From Rhodobacteraceae bacterium KLH11 (lineage in GTDB: Bacteria; Pseudomonadota; Alphaproteobacteria; Rhodobacterales; Rhodobacteraceae), in assembly GCA_000158135.1 (NCBI GenBank), contig DS999531.1, forward strand, positions 640,795 through 704,794: a stretch of DNA of 64,000 bases. Direction: 5' to 3'. The notes under the pieces were generated by a model. It was not told the origin of the DNA and ran no database searches. It was given only the letters and a program-made list of their open reading frames with translations. The translations under genes were made by a program, and so were the position numbers. Shown piece by piece: positions 38,067 through 45,281 of the stretch (the first letter of the stretch is position 1; each line of letters starts with the position of its first letter).

Positions 38067-38987
38067 ATGCAGATTTACCTCCCGATTGCCGAAGTCTCTG
38101 TGAATGCCTTTCTGTTGCTGGGACTTGGCGGGATGGTCGGGATTCTGTCGGGCATGTTCGGCGTTGGCGGCGGGTTTCTGATGACGCCGCTGCTGTTCTT
38201 TATCGGCATCCCCCCGGCGGTTGCTGTCGCCACCGAGGCCAATCAGATCGTTGCTTCATCCTTCTCGGGCGTGCTGGCGCATTTCAGGCGCCGAACGGTC
38301 GACCTGAAGATGGGAACGGTGCTGCTGGTCGGGGGTCTGGCCGGGGCCGCGCTGGGTGTGATCCTGTTCAACTACCTCAAAAGCCTTGGGCAGGTCGATC
38401 TGCTGGTCAAGCTTTGCTACGTGGTCTTTCTGGGCGTGATCGGCAGCCTGATGTTTGTCGAAAGCCTGAATGCGCTGCGCAAGTCCCGCAAGGGCGGAAC
38501 ACCACCGGCCAAACGGCGTCAGCGCGGGTGGATTCATGCGCTGCCCTTCAAGATGCGGTTTCGGACGTCGGGCCTTTATATCTCGGTCATTCCACCGGTT
38601 CTGGTGGGCCTGTTCGTTGGCGTTCTGTCCGCGATCATGGGCGTGGGCGGCGGGTTCATCATGGTGCCCGCGATGATCTATCTGCTGGGAATGCCGACCA
38701 AGGTGGTGGTTGGAACCTCGCTGTTTCAGATCATCTTTGTGACCGCTTTCACCACCATGTTGCACGCCACCACCAACTATACGGTTGATGTAGTTCTGGC
38801 CGTTTTGCTGCTGGTCGGCGGCGTGGTCGGTGCACAGATCGGAACCGTGATCGGCGCACGGATGCCTGCCGAGCAGTTGCGGGTACTGCTGGCCGCGCTG
38901 GTGCTGTTGGTCTGTGGCAAGCTGGCGCTTGATCTGCTGCTGCAACCGGCCGAGCTGTTCTCGCTTGGCGATGCAGGAGGGCACTGA
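38067..38987 (+). CDS. TauE/SafE (TSUP) family sulfite/organosulfonate exporter
   Basis: Integral membrane protein of 306 aa with two repeated halves, each carrying the TSUP motif: GMVGILSGMFGVGGGFLMTPL near the N-terminus and GVLSAIMGVGGGFIMVPAMIY in the second half, about eight helices in all. The family exports sulfite, sulfoacetate or related anions; the substrate here is unknown. The ATG at 38067 follows GAAGAAG. It is coupled by a 1-nt gap to the TIGR02186 gene. Confidence 0.88.
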   Translation: MQIYLPIAEVSVNAFLLLGLGGMVGILSGMFGVGGGFLMTPLLFFIGIPPAVAVATEANQIVASSFSGVLAHFRRRTVDLKMGTVLLVGGLAGAALGVILFNYLKSLGQVDLLVKLCYVVFLGVIGSLMFVESLNALRKSRKGGTPPAKRRQRGWIHALPFKMRFRTSGLYISVIPPVLVGLFVGVLSAIMGVGGGFIMVPAMIYLLGMPTKVVVGTSLFQIIFVTAFTTMLHATTNYTVDVVLAVLLLVGGVVGAQIGTVIGARMPAEQLRVLLAALVLLVCGKLALDLLLQPAELFSLGDAGGH

Positions 38988-38988
38988 C

Positions 38989-39753
38989 ATGCTGCGTCTG
39001 ATCCTTGCCCTTTGCCTGGTCTGCCTGCCGGTTCATGCCGCTGAAGAGCAGGTGGTGCTGGGTCTCAGCCAGGATCGTGTCTCGATCACGGCCAATTTCG
39101 ATGGCTCCGAGATTCTGGTCTTTGGGGCCGTCAAACGCGAAGCGCCGATCCCCGAAGGCCCACCGCTTGAGGTGATCGTGTCAATTGTCGGCCCGTCCGA
39201 GCCGGTCACGGTGCGCCGCAAGGAAAAGAAATTCGGGATCTGGGTCAATACCGACAGCCTTGTGGTTGATCTGGCCCCCAGCTTTTATGCCGTCGCCACC
39301 AGCGCGCCGTTTTCCGAGGTTCTGACCCAGACCGAAGACCTGCGCTACAAGGTCTCGGTCGAACGTGCGATCCGGTCGGTTGGGGCCGATATGAATATTA
39401 AGGGCGCGCAGGATTTCTCGGCCGCGGTGATCCGTATTCGCGAAGACGAAGGGCTGTATTCGATCCGCGAAAACACTGTTGCCGTGGATGAGGAAACGTT
39501 GTTTCGCACCTCGATCGACATGCCTTCGGACCTGACCGAAGGCGACTATACCGCCCGTATTTTCCTGACCCGTGGCGGCAAGGTTGTTTCGTCGATGGAA
39601 ACCTCGATCGACGTGCGGAAAGTCGGGCTTGAGCGGATCCTCTACACCATGTCGCGTGAACAGCCGATCTGGTATGGGCTTATGTCGCTTGCCATCGCCA
39701 TCGCCGCCGGTTGGGGCGCATCAACGGCCTTCCGTCTGTTGCGCGAAAACTGA
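38989..39753 (+). CDS. TIGR02186 family periplasm-facing membrane protein
   Basis: A 254-aa protein with a signal peptide (residues 1-18, ending VHAA), a predicted beta-rich extracytoplasmic region (EILVFGAVKREAPIPEGPP, KKFGIWVNTDSLVVDLAPSFYAV) and one C-terminal membrane helix (about 226-246). This matches the uncharacterised alphaproteobacterial family TIGR02186. GCAGGAGGG precedes the ATG and only one base separates it from the TSUP stop, so the two probably work as a unit. No catalytic residues are evident. Convergent with the SDR gene. Confidence 0.82.
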   Translation: MLRLILALCLVCLPVHAAEEQVVLGLSQDRVSITANFDGSEILVFGAVKREAPIPEGPPLEVIVSIVGPSEPVTVRRKEKKFGIWVNTDSLVVDLAPSFYAVATSAPFSEVLTQTEDLRYKVSVERAIRSVGADMNIKGAQDFSAAVIRIREDEGLYSIRENTVAVDEETLFRTSIDMPSDLTEGDYTARIFLTRGGKVVSSMETSIDVRKVGLERILYTMSREQPIWYGLMSLAIAIAAGWGASTAFRLLREN

Positions 39754-39756
39754 TCG

Positions 39757-40485
39757 TTACCCGCGCCCGATATAGGGCATGGTCGTGGCCATCACTGTCA
39801 TGAACTGCACGTTCGCCTCGGGCGGTAAATCCGCCATGTGCAACACCGATCGTGCCGCATCAGCCACATCCATTGTGGGGTCAGGGGTCTGGCCATCGGC
39901 AACGGCTTTGTCGACCAGATCCTGAACCATCTGCGTGCGGGCATTTCCGATGTCGATCTGGCCACAGGCGATACCCAGATCGCGCCCGTCCAGTGACAGG
40001 CTGCGCGTCAAACCGGTGATTGCGTGTTTCGTGGCAGAGTAATGTACCGAATTCGGACGTGGCACATGGGCGGCGATCGAGCCGTTATTGATAATCCGCC
40101 CCCCTTGCGGCGACTGCGCCCGCATCGCTGCAAACGCGGCCCGCGCGCATAAGAACATGCCGTTCAGATTCACATTGACCGAATTATACCAATCCTCAAG
40201 CGCGATCTCATCAATGGTGCCGCCGGGGGCAAAGATGCCTGCATTGTTGAACAGCACGTCCAGCCGCCCGATCCGGCTGGTAAATGCGGCAAACGCTTGC
40301 GCGACCGCATCCGCGTCGGTGACATCGGCAACCAGCGGTATCGCGGCTTCATTCCCCTGCGCCATGGCTTCAAGCTTATCGCCGCTGCGTGCCAACAGGC
40401 CAACCGCCCACCCTTTTGACAGGAACAGCTCTGCCGCCGCTTTGCCAATACCCGAGCTTGCGCCGGTCACGATGATTGATTTCAT
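39757..40485 (-). CDS. short-chain dehydrogenase/reductase family oxidoreductase
   Basis: Classical SDR of 242 aa. The cofactor motif is TGASSGIGKAAAE (near residue 7), NNAG is in VLFNNAGIFAPGG, and the catalytic Ser-Tyr-x3-Lys are in NNGSIAAHV and HYSATKHAIT. The substrate is unknown. The start at 40485 overlaps the stop of the RecD-like helicase gene (ATGA); the longer upstream frame lies inside that gene and is rejected. Translational coupling to a helicase gene has no obvious meaning. Confidence 0.88.
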   Translation of the reverse strand: MKSIIVTGASSGIGKAAAELFLSKGWAVGLLARSGDKLEAMAQGNEAAIPLVADVTDADAVAQAFAAFTSRIGRLDVLFNNAGIFAPGGTIDEIALEDWYNSVNVNLNGMFLCARAAFAAMRAQSPQGGRIINNGSIAAHVPRPNSVHYSATKHAITGLTRSLSLDGRDLGIACGQIDIGNARTQMVQDLVDKAVADGQTPDPTMDVADAARSVLHMADLPPEANVQFMTVMATTMPYIGRG

Positions 40486-42014
40486 GTTTCTTCGGCCTCC
40501 AGTGTCAGTGTCGGGGCGGCGGCTGTGCGCAGGTCGTCGATGCGCAGGGCGTGCGTTGGTTTCGAAAGCCGGTTGCGCACCACCCAGATCAACCGCTCTT
40601 GCGCGCGGGTGATGGCAACATAGGCCAGACGTTTCCACAAAGGCTGCCCCGCCTCGGTCCGGCCCATCCGGGCTGCTGCGTAGATGTCAGGTGCAAAAAC
40701 CTGAACCGTATCCCATTGCGAGCCCTGCGCCTTGTGGATCGTCACCGCTGCACCATGCAGAAAGGTCGCCCCCATCCGGGCAGCGTAAGGAATAAAGGGC
40801 TCTTCCTCATCAGGTTTTTCGATTTGCACGATCGAGGCTGCGCTGACCTGCGGATCTTCGGCCCCCATCACATGCAGGCGTGAAAACCCGGGCTTGCGTC
40901 CGGGTCCCAGATAGATGACCTGAGCCCCCTTGATCAGACCGCGCGCCTCAAGGTCCAGCCGTTTCTTGCGGTGCTTCAACGGCAGCTCTATCCCGTCGCA
41001 GATCAGCGGCTCTCCTTCCAGCAGCTGGGTTTCGGGCGCGCCATGCACATTGCGAAAGGCCTGAATCAGACGGATACGGGTGGCGTTGCGCCAGACCAGA
41101 ACCGGGCTGCGCGCCATCAGGTCAACCTCGACCCGCTGCCCCCAGACAACACGTTCATCCTTGCGGGCGGTCTGTTCGATCAGGCGCTCAAAATCTTCAA
41201 ACCCCATCGCGGGATCAGACAGCGCATGGGCCAGATCAAGGATCGGGTTGTCCGCAGTTTGCCTGTGCACACGATGCAGGATCTGCTTGCGCGGTTCGGG
41301 CAATCCGTCAAATACCATCGAACCCGATTGGTTCACGGGTGCCAATTGGGCCGGATCGCCGAACAACAAAAGCGTCGGGAATATCTCTTTCAGGTCCTCG
41401 AACTGTCGGTCATCCAGCATCGAGGCTTCATCAACAAACCCGATATCCAGCGGTTCTTCCCGGCGTTTCCAGCCCGTGATGAAATCAGACCCGCGCAGAC
41501 CGGCGGCGGCCAGTGCGCCGGGAATGGATTTGTTGTTGGCATAAAACGCAGCCGCGCGGTCGAGTGCCTCGTCGGTCAGGCCTTCGATCTCGGGGCGTTC
41601 ATCATTGCCCGCCAGCCATTCGGCGATGCGTTCATATTCCGGATCATAGACCGGGGTATAGAGGATACGGTGAATGGTCGTTGCGGGTACCCCGCGCAAC
41701 CGCAGCACGCTGGCTGCCTTGTTCGTCGGGGCCAGAATCGCAAGGCTGCGTTTGTCTCGGGACTTGCGACTTTCGAAATCCCCTGAAACCAGATTGACCC
41801 CGGTCTCGGCCAGCGCCTTGTAAAGCTCTGCCAGCAGCAGCGTTTTGCCCGAGCCCGCTTTGCCGATCACGGCCATCACGCCTGACGCGCCATTGCCGGG
41901 CAGTTTCAGCAAAGCATCGTCTTCTAGGTCTACGCCAGCTGCGCGCAACATCTCGGCGATATTGTCGAACGCGGCGGCCTGATCTTCGGAAAAGGTGACT
42001 TGGGGCAAGGACAT
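40482..42014 (-). CDS. RecD-like superfamily 1 ATP-dependent helicase
   Basis: UvrD/RecD-type ATPase, 510 aa. Walker A is IGKAGSGKTLLLAEL, motif Ia is ILAPTNKAASVLRLRG, Walker B is IGFVDEASMLDD, and motif III is LLFGDPAQLAPV. The C-terminal UvrD_C_2 region has GAAVTIHKAQGSQW and YVAITRAQERLIWV. It is too short for a full RecD2 and lacks the RecBC partners, so it is best seen as a stand-alone RecD-like helicase of unknown role. Confidence 0.88.
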   Translation of the reverse strand: MSLPQVTFSEDQAAAFDNIAEMLRAAGVDLEDDALLKLPGNGASGVMAVIGKAGSGKTLLLAELYKALAETGVNLVSGDFESRKSRDKRSLAILAPTNKAASVLRLRGVPATTIHRILYTPVYDPEYERIAEWLAGNDERPEIEGLTDEALDRAAAFYANNKSIPGALAAAGLRGSDFITGWKRREEPLDIGFVDEASMLDDRQFEDLKEIFPTLLLFGDPAQLAPVNQSGSMVFDGLPEPRKQILHRVHRQTADNPILDLAHALSDPAMGFEDFERLIEQTARKDERVVWGQRVEVDLMARSPVLVWRNATRIRLIQAFRNVHGAPETQLLEGEPLICDGIELPLKHRKKRLDLEARGLIKGAQVIYLGPGRKPGFSRLHVMGAEDPQVSAASIVQIEKPDEEEPFIPYAARMGATFLHGAAVTIHKAQGSQWDTVQVFAPDIYAAARMGRTEAGQPLWKRLAYVAITRAQERLIWVVRNRLSKPTHALRIDDLRTAAAPTLTLEAEET

Positions 42015-42075
42015 GGCGCGACCCTACAGGGACGCGCCGGATGCCACCAGATGCGGAATGCAATTTCCACCAAGG

Positions 42076-42714
42076 TCAGGCGGAAAGCGCAAACCGGTGC
42101 CGCATGCCATTGCCAAACGCCGTGTTGAACCACAGGCGCGACAGCTCGCGCGGGATGCCCGCCCGTGCCGCAACCCGGTTACAGTCATCCGCCGAATAGG
42201 GCCACAAACCAACGGAAATCCGGTCTCGCCCGGTACCTTCCGCGCCCAGTACCACCGGGGATGAGCCGATCATGCGATAAATCCGGATCATGCGCGCATC
42301 AAACACGCCTGCGATATGGGTCAGGCCGAACCCCTCCATCATCTCGCCACCGCTAAGCATAATAGCCCCCGCCGTATGCGCGCTGGCGGTGCGTGACAGA
42401 CAAAAGCGGGTCACTTCCCAGATCCGCGGGCTGCAGATCGGGCTGCCCCCGGTCAGGTGCCCGAAAATGTCATTTACCATGACCGGGCCAGTGGTTGGCA
42501 ACACCCGCATCGAGCCGCCATGACTGCCGTCCGCTTCTTCCCAGATTACATAGAGCGGGTTCAGGTCGTCATATTGATCGCGCTCTTCGCCATCTTCGTT
42601 TACCTTAACATCCCAGCCAAGCCGGGTTTTGAACTGATCCGCACGGTCCCGAAACATCCCCTCGGCCAATACCGGAAATTTATGCAGCTCATCCGCATAT
42701 AAATAACGCAACAT
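42076..42714 (-). CDS. luxI: acyl-homoserine-lactone synthase (LuxI family)
   Basis: Autoinducer synthase of 212 aa from the ATG at 42714, which follows AAGGGGA. The invariant LuxI residues are visible: Arg and Phe/Trp in MFRDRADQFKTRLGWDV, the Asp pair in DQYDDLNPLYVI, Arg in GSMRVLPT, and Glu/Arg in IWEVTRFCLS. It makes an AHL from an acyl-ACP (or CoA) and SAM; acyl length cannot be read from sequence. It lies downstream of its luxR with 82 nt between, a spacer carrying a dyad and a CtrA-type box. Confidence 0.95.
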   Translation of the reverse strand: MLRYLYADELHKFPVLAEGMFRDRADQFKTRLGWDVKVNEDGEERDQYDDLNPLYVIWEEADGSHGGSMRVLPTTGPVMVNDIFGHLTGGSPICSPRIWEVTRFCLSRTASAHTAGAIMLSGGEMMEGFGLTHIAGVFDARMIRIYRMIGSSPVVLGAEGTGRDRISVGLWPYSADDCNRVAARAGIPRELSRLWFNTAFGNGMRHRFALSA

Positions 42715-42780
42715 GATTGTTCCCCTTGTCGTCCATAGTTGGAACAAAGGGGGTACAAACACGTGGTTAATTTATAGTGT

Positions 42781-42795
42781 GACCACCGTGCGGTC
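42781..42795. promoter_or_regulatory. dyad upstream of luxI (possible LuxR-type site)
   Basis: A 15-bp imperfect palindrome with arms GACC and GGTC, 67 nt upstream of the luxI start and next to a CtrA-type box. A TATAAAT stretch (minus strand, about 42762-42768) would be the -10 element, so the dyad would sit near -35/-42, as lux boxes do. It does not match a published consensus that I can verify. Confidence 0.35.
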
Positions 42796-42796
42796 G

Positions 42797-42811
42797 TTAA
42801 ACGACTATTAA
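42797..42811 (-). promoter_or_regulatory. CtrA-type box TTAA-N7-TTAA upstream of luxI
   Basis: Exact TTAA, seven bases, TTAA, at the very end of luxR (it includes the stop codon) and 83 nt upstream of luxI. It matches the full CtrA binding consensus. In GC-rich DNA an exact match is rare by chance, and a second lies at the start of the same locus. CtrA binding is inferred. Confidence 0.55.
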
Positions 42812-43537
42812 TCCTCTGCTGAGTGCGGTGGCGATTGCATGAGTCGTATTCTGCGCCCCAAGCTTTGAGCGCGCGCTTTCGATATAGGCGCGCAGCGTAT
42901 GCTCGGAAATCGACAGCGAATGCGCCACCTGTGCCCGGCTATAACCCAGCGCCAACAGCGTCATGGCATCGATTTCGCGCGGAGATAGCGCACGGGTGGT
43001 TTCCGGTTGCCGGTTCTGGGCAAATTCCAGCGCTTTGCGGTTCAGGAAATACGCAACCAGAATCAGATCACGACCATAGTTGGTAATAAACGCCTGCCAG
43101 GCCACATCATCACAGGTGCTATTCACGGTAAACAACGCGAACTGTCCGCTGGGGCCCCGCAACGGGATCGAATAACCCTGATTGCCCACACCATGGTCCT
43201 GCGCGTCCTGCAAAAACGCTCTGACAGCTTTGCCCGACCAGTTCAGCTGTTTCCAGTCTACCGCGTGAAACCGTTGAAAACAGCCGAGGATAACCGGATC
43301 AATGCGGTGATAGTTTTTTTCCCGATATCGTGCATCCCAGGCATCCGAATAGGTCGTGAAGCCATATTGGTCACCCGCGCCATCAACCCAATGATAAGTG
43401 ATATGGTCAATCTGCAGCCGATCGCGCAGCTGAACCGAAACGCTTGTGAGTTCATCAAGCGTGTTGGTGTTTTCCAAATCCTCCAGGATCTGGCTCAAAT
43501 CGAATTTTCTTCCCATTCGCGGGCGCGCAAGCCTCAT
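42797..43537 (-). CDS. luxR: LuxR-family quorum-sensing transcriptional regulator
   Basis: AHL-responsive regulator of 246 aa: N-terminal autoinducer-binding domain (HITYHWVDGAGDQYGFTTYSD, with W, Y and D of the ligand pocket; YREKNYHRIDPVI) and C-terminal HTH (LSPREIDAMTLLALGYSRAQVAHSLSISEHTLRAYIESARSKLG). The start is ambiguous: ATG at 43537, or at 43516. Neither has a well-spaced Shine-Dalgarno, which fits translational coupling with the overlapping small gene upstream. It most likely controls luxI just downstream. Confidence 0.93.
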   Translation of the reverse strand: MRLARPRMGRKFDLSQILEDLENTNTLDELTSVSVQLRDRLQIDHITYHWVDGAGDQYGFTTYSDAWDARYREKNYHRIDPVILGCFQRFHAVDWKQLNWSGKAVRAFLQDAQDHGVGNQGYSIPLRGPSGQFALFTVNSTCDDVAWQAFITNYGRDLILVAYFLNRKALEFAQNRQPETTRALSPREIDAMTLLALGYSRAQVAHSLSISEHTLRAYIESARSKLGAQNTTHAIATALSRGLIVV

Positions 43538-43673
43538 CCCTCAGGGACGCAATCTCGGCCGCTGCGATCAACCTTGTATCGTCAAGCTGCTCGGCAAGTG
43601 CGCTCAACCCATTGGCAACCGCAAAGGCGTTGAGGTCCGACAGAACGTCCAGTATCCACTCATTTTTCGCCAT
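43455..43673 (-). CDS. small conserved protein preceding luxR
   Basis: A 72-aa soluble, largely helical, acidic protein (MAKNEWILDVLSDLNAFAV..., ALAEQLDDTRLIAAAEIAS). I recognise this kind of small gene in front of roseobacter luxR genes, but no function is known to me. Its 3' end overlaps luxR by 62-83 nt in another frame, and it is the first gene after a CtrA-type box, so it probably shares the luxR message. It could modulate LuxR or simply couple its translation. Confidence 0.75.
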   Translation of the reverse strand: MAKNEWILDVLSDLNAFAVANGLSALAEQLDDTRLIAAAEIASLRDEACAPANGKKIRFEPDPGGFGKHQHA

Positions 43674-43693
43674 TGAGGGTGTCCCCGAAATAG

Positions 43694-43708
43694 TTAACGA
43701 AGGGTTAA
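43694..43708 (-). promoter_or_regulatory. CtrA-type box TTAA-N7-TTAA upstream of the luxR operon
   Basis: Exact TTAA, seven bases, TTAA, flanked by G and C so that each half is GTTAAC. It lies 21-35 nt before the start of the small gene that precedes luxR. It matches the CtrA full-site consensus; function is inferred. Confidence 0.6.
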
Positions 43709-43810
43709 CATCACCATAGCATGCGTACAGTATTTCGGCCTACTCACTGCTTTCTACTCCCCTAAAATAGCGGGTCAGAGAATATTAAGCCGTTGAAAGT
43801 TATACTGCCC

Positions 43811-43856
43811 ACAAAAACGAAAACACCCACAAGGCGAAGACGCGCCTTGCGGGTGT
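43811..43856 (-). terminator. intrinsic terminator of ccr
   Basis: Read on the minus strand: a long stem (ACACCC, one mismatch, then GCAAGGCG-type arm, 13 pairs in total) with a six-base loop, followed by TTTTCGTTTTTG. It is about 26 nt past the ccr stop. Strong Rho-independent terminator. Confidence 0.88.
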
Positions 43857-43881
43857 ATTGAGCTCTGGATGGCTCAGGTGC

Positions 43882-45168
43882 TTATTCGTGGGCTGCCAAT
43901 ACTTCTTCTAGCGTTCGCATCCCCGTGCGCGGTGCCTGAACCAGCACCGACATGTTGCCCGGCTTATGTTCGTTCCGCATCATTTTCATATGTGCCTCGG
44001 GCAAGTCATTCCATGTGAACACCTCGGACATGCAAGGATCCAGACGGCGTTCAACCATCAACTGGTTCGCGGCAGACGCTTGTTTCAGATGGGCAAAATG
44101 CGATCCCTGCAGGCGTTTCTGGTGCATCCACATATAGCGCACGTCGAAGGTTAGGTTATAGCCGGATGTACCGGCGCAGATCACAACCATACCGCCCTTT
44201 TTGACGACAAAGGTCGAAACCGGGAACGTGCTTTCGCCGGGATGTTCGAACACCATATCAACATTGACACCCTTGCCGGTGATGTCCCAGATCGCCTTGC
44301 CGAATTTGCGCGCTTCCTTGAACCACTCGGCATATTCCGGCGTGTTAACGGTGGGCAATTGGCCCCAGCAGTTGAAATCCTTGCGGTTGATAACACCCTT
44401 GGCACCCAGATCCATCACGAAGTCACGCTTGCTTTCGTCCGAGATCACACCGATTGCATTTGCCCCCGCCGTGTTGATCAACTGGATCGCATACGAGCCC
44501 AGACCGCCCGACGCCCCCCAGACCAGAACATTCTGGCCGGGCTTCAGATCATGCGGTTCATGACCGAACAGCATCCGGTAGGCGGTGGCCAATGTCAGCG
44601 TGTAACAGGCGCTTTCTTCCCATGTCAGATGCTTGGGGCGCGGCATCAATTGCTGCGCCTGAACATTGGTGAACTGCGCGAATGACCCATCCGGCGTTTC
44701 ATAGCCCCAGATGCGCTGGCTGTCCGAATACATCGGATCGCCGCCGTTGCAGGCTTCGTCGTCGCCGTCATCCTGATTGCAGTGGATCACGACCTCATCA
44801 CCCACCTTCCAGCGACGCACCTTGTCACCCACCGCCCAGACGATACCCGACGCATCTGAACCCGCGATATGGAATGGCTGACCATGCCCGTCAAACGGGC
44901 TGATCGGCTTGCCCAGAGACGCCCAGACACCGTTATAGTTCACGCCAGCGGCCATCACCAGAACCAGCACCTCGTGGCTGTCCAGCTTTGGCACATCGAC
45001 AACCTCAAGCTGCATGGCCGTGTCCGGCTCACCATGGCGTTCCTTCCGGATCGCCCAGGCATACATCTGTTTAGGCACATATCCCATCGGAGGGATTTCA
45101 CCCATCTCATAGAGGTCTTTTTCCGGTGCCTCATACGCCGCGATACCGCTTTCGGTGTCCAGAGCCAT
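43882..45168 (-). CDS. ccr: crotonyl-CoA carboxylase/reductase
   Basis: Key enzyme of the ethylmalonyl-CoA pathway: NADPH-dependent reductive carboxylation of crotonyl-CoA to ethylmalonyl-CoA. The 428-aa protein is a zinc-independent medium-chain reductase with the Ccr-type insertion CNQDDGDDEACNGGDPMYSD, AGSDASGIVWAVGDKV, the Rossmann segment VWGASGGLGSYAIQL and RLQGSHFAHLKQASAANQL. AGAGGAGG precedes the ATG. ecm, encoding the mutase three steps on, lies 1.6 kb away. A terminator follows. Confidence 0.97.
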   Translation of the reverse strand: MALDTESGIAAYEAPEKDLYEMGEIPPMGYVPKQMYAWAIRKERHGEPDTAMQLEVVDVPKLDSHEVLVLVMAAGVNYNGVWASLGKPISPFDGHGQPFHIAGSDASGIVWAVGDKVRRWKVGDEVVIHCNQDDGDDEACNGGDPMYSDSQRIWGYETPDGSFAQFTNVQAQQLMPRPKHLTWEESACYTLTLATAYRMLFGHEPHDLKPGQNVLVWGASGGLGSYAIQLINTAGANAIGVISDESKRDFVMDLGAKGVINRKDFNCWGQLPTVNTPEYAEWFKEARKFGKAIWDITGKGVNVDMVFEHPGESTFPVSTFVVKKGGMVVICAGTSGYNLTFDVRYMWMHQKRLQGSHFAHLKQASAANQLMVERRLDPCMSEVFTWNDLPEAHMKMMRNEHKPGNMSVLVQAPRTGMRTLEEVLAAHE

Positions 45169-45243
45169 GCTGGCCTCCTCTGATCACATTCGTTGCCGCG
45201 CCGCAGAATCGCGGCGGTTCTCAGATGGAATATTGGCCTTCAC

Positions 45244-45256
45244 GCAACTTTGCAAC
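45244..45256 (-). promoter_or_regulatory. GTTGC-AAA-GTTGC repeat upstream of ccr
   Basis: On the minus strand GTTGC AAA GTTGC, a direct repeat containing TTGCAAA, 76-88 nt before the ccr start. ScfR-family regulators (RamB, PccR, MccR) of short-chain acyl-CoA metabolism recognise TTTGCAAA-like sequences. A link to RamB-type control of ccr is inferred. Confidence 0.35.
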
Positions 45257-45281
45257 TATTTTAAGTGGTGATTTTGTAATT

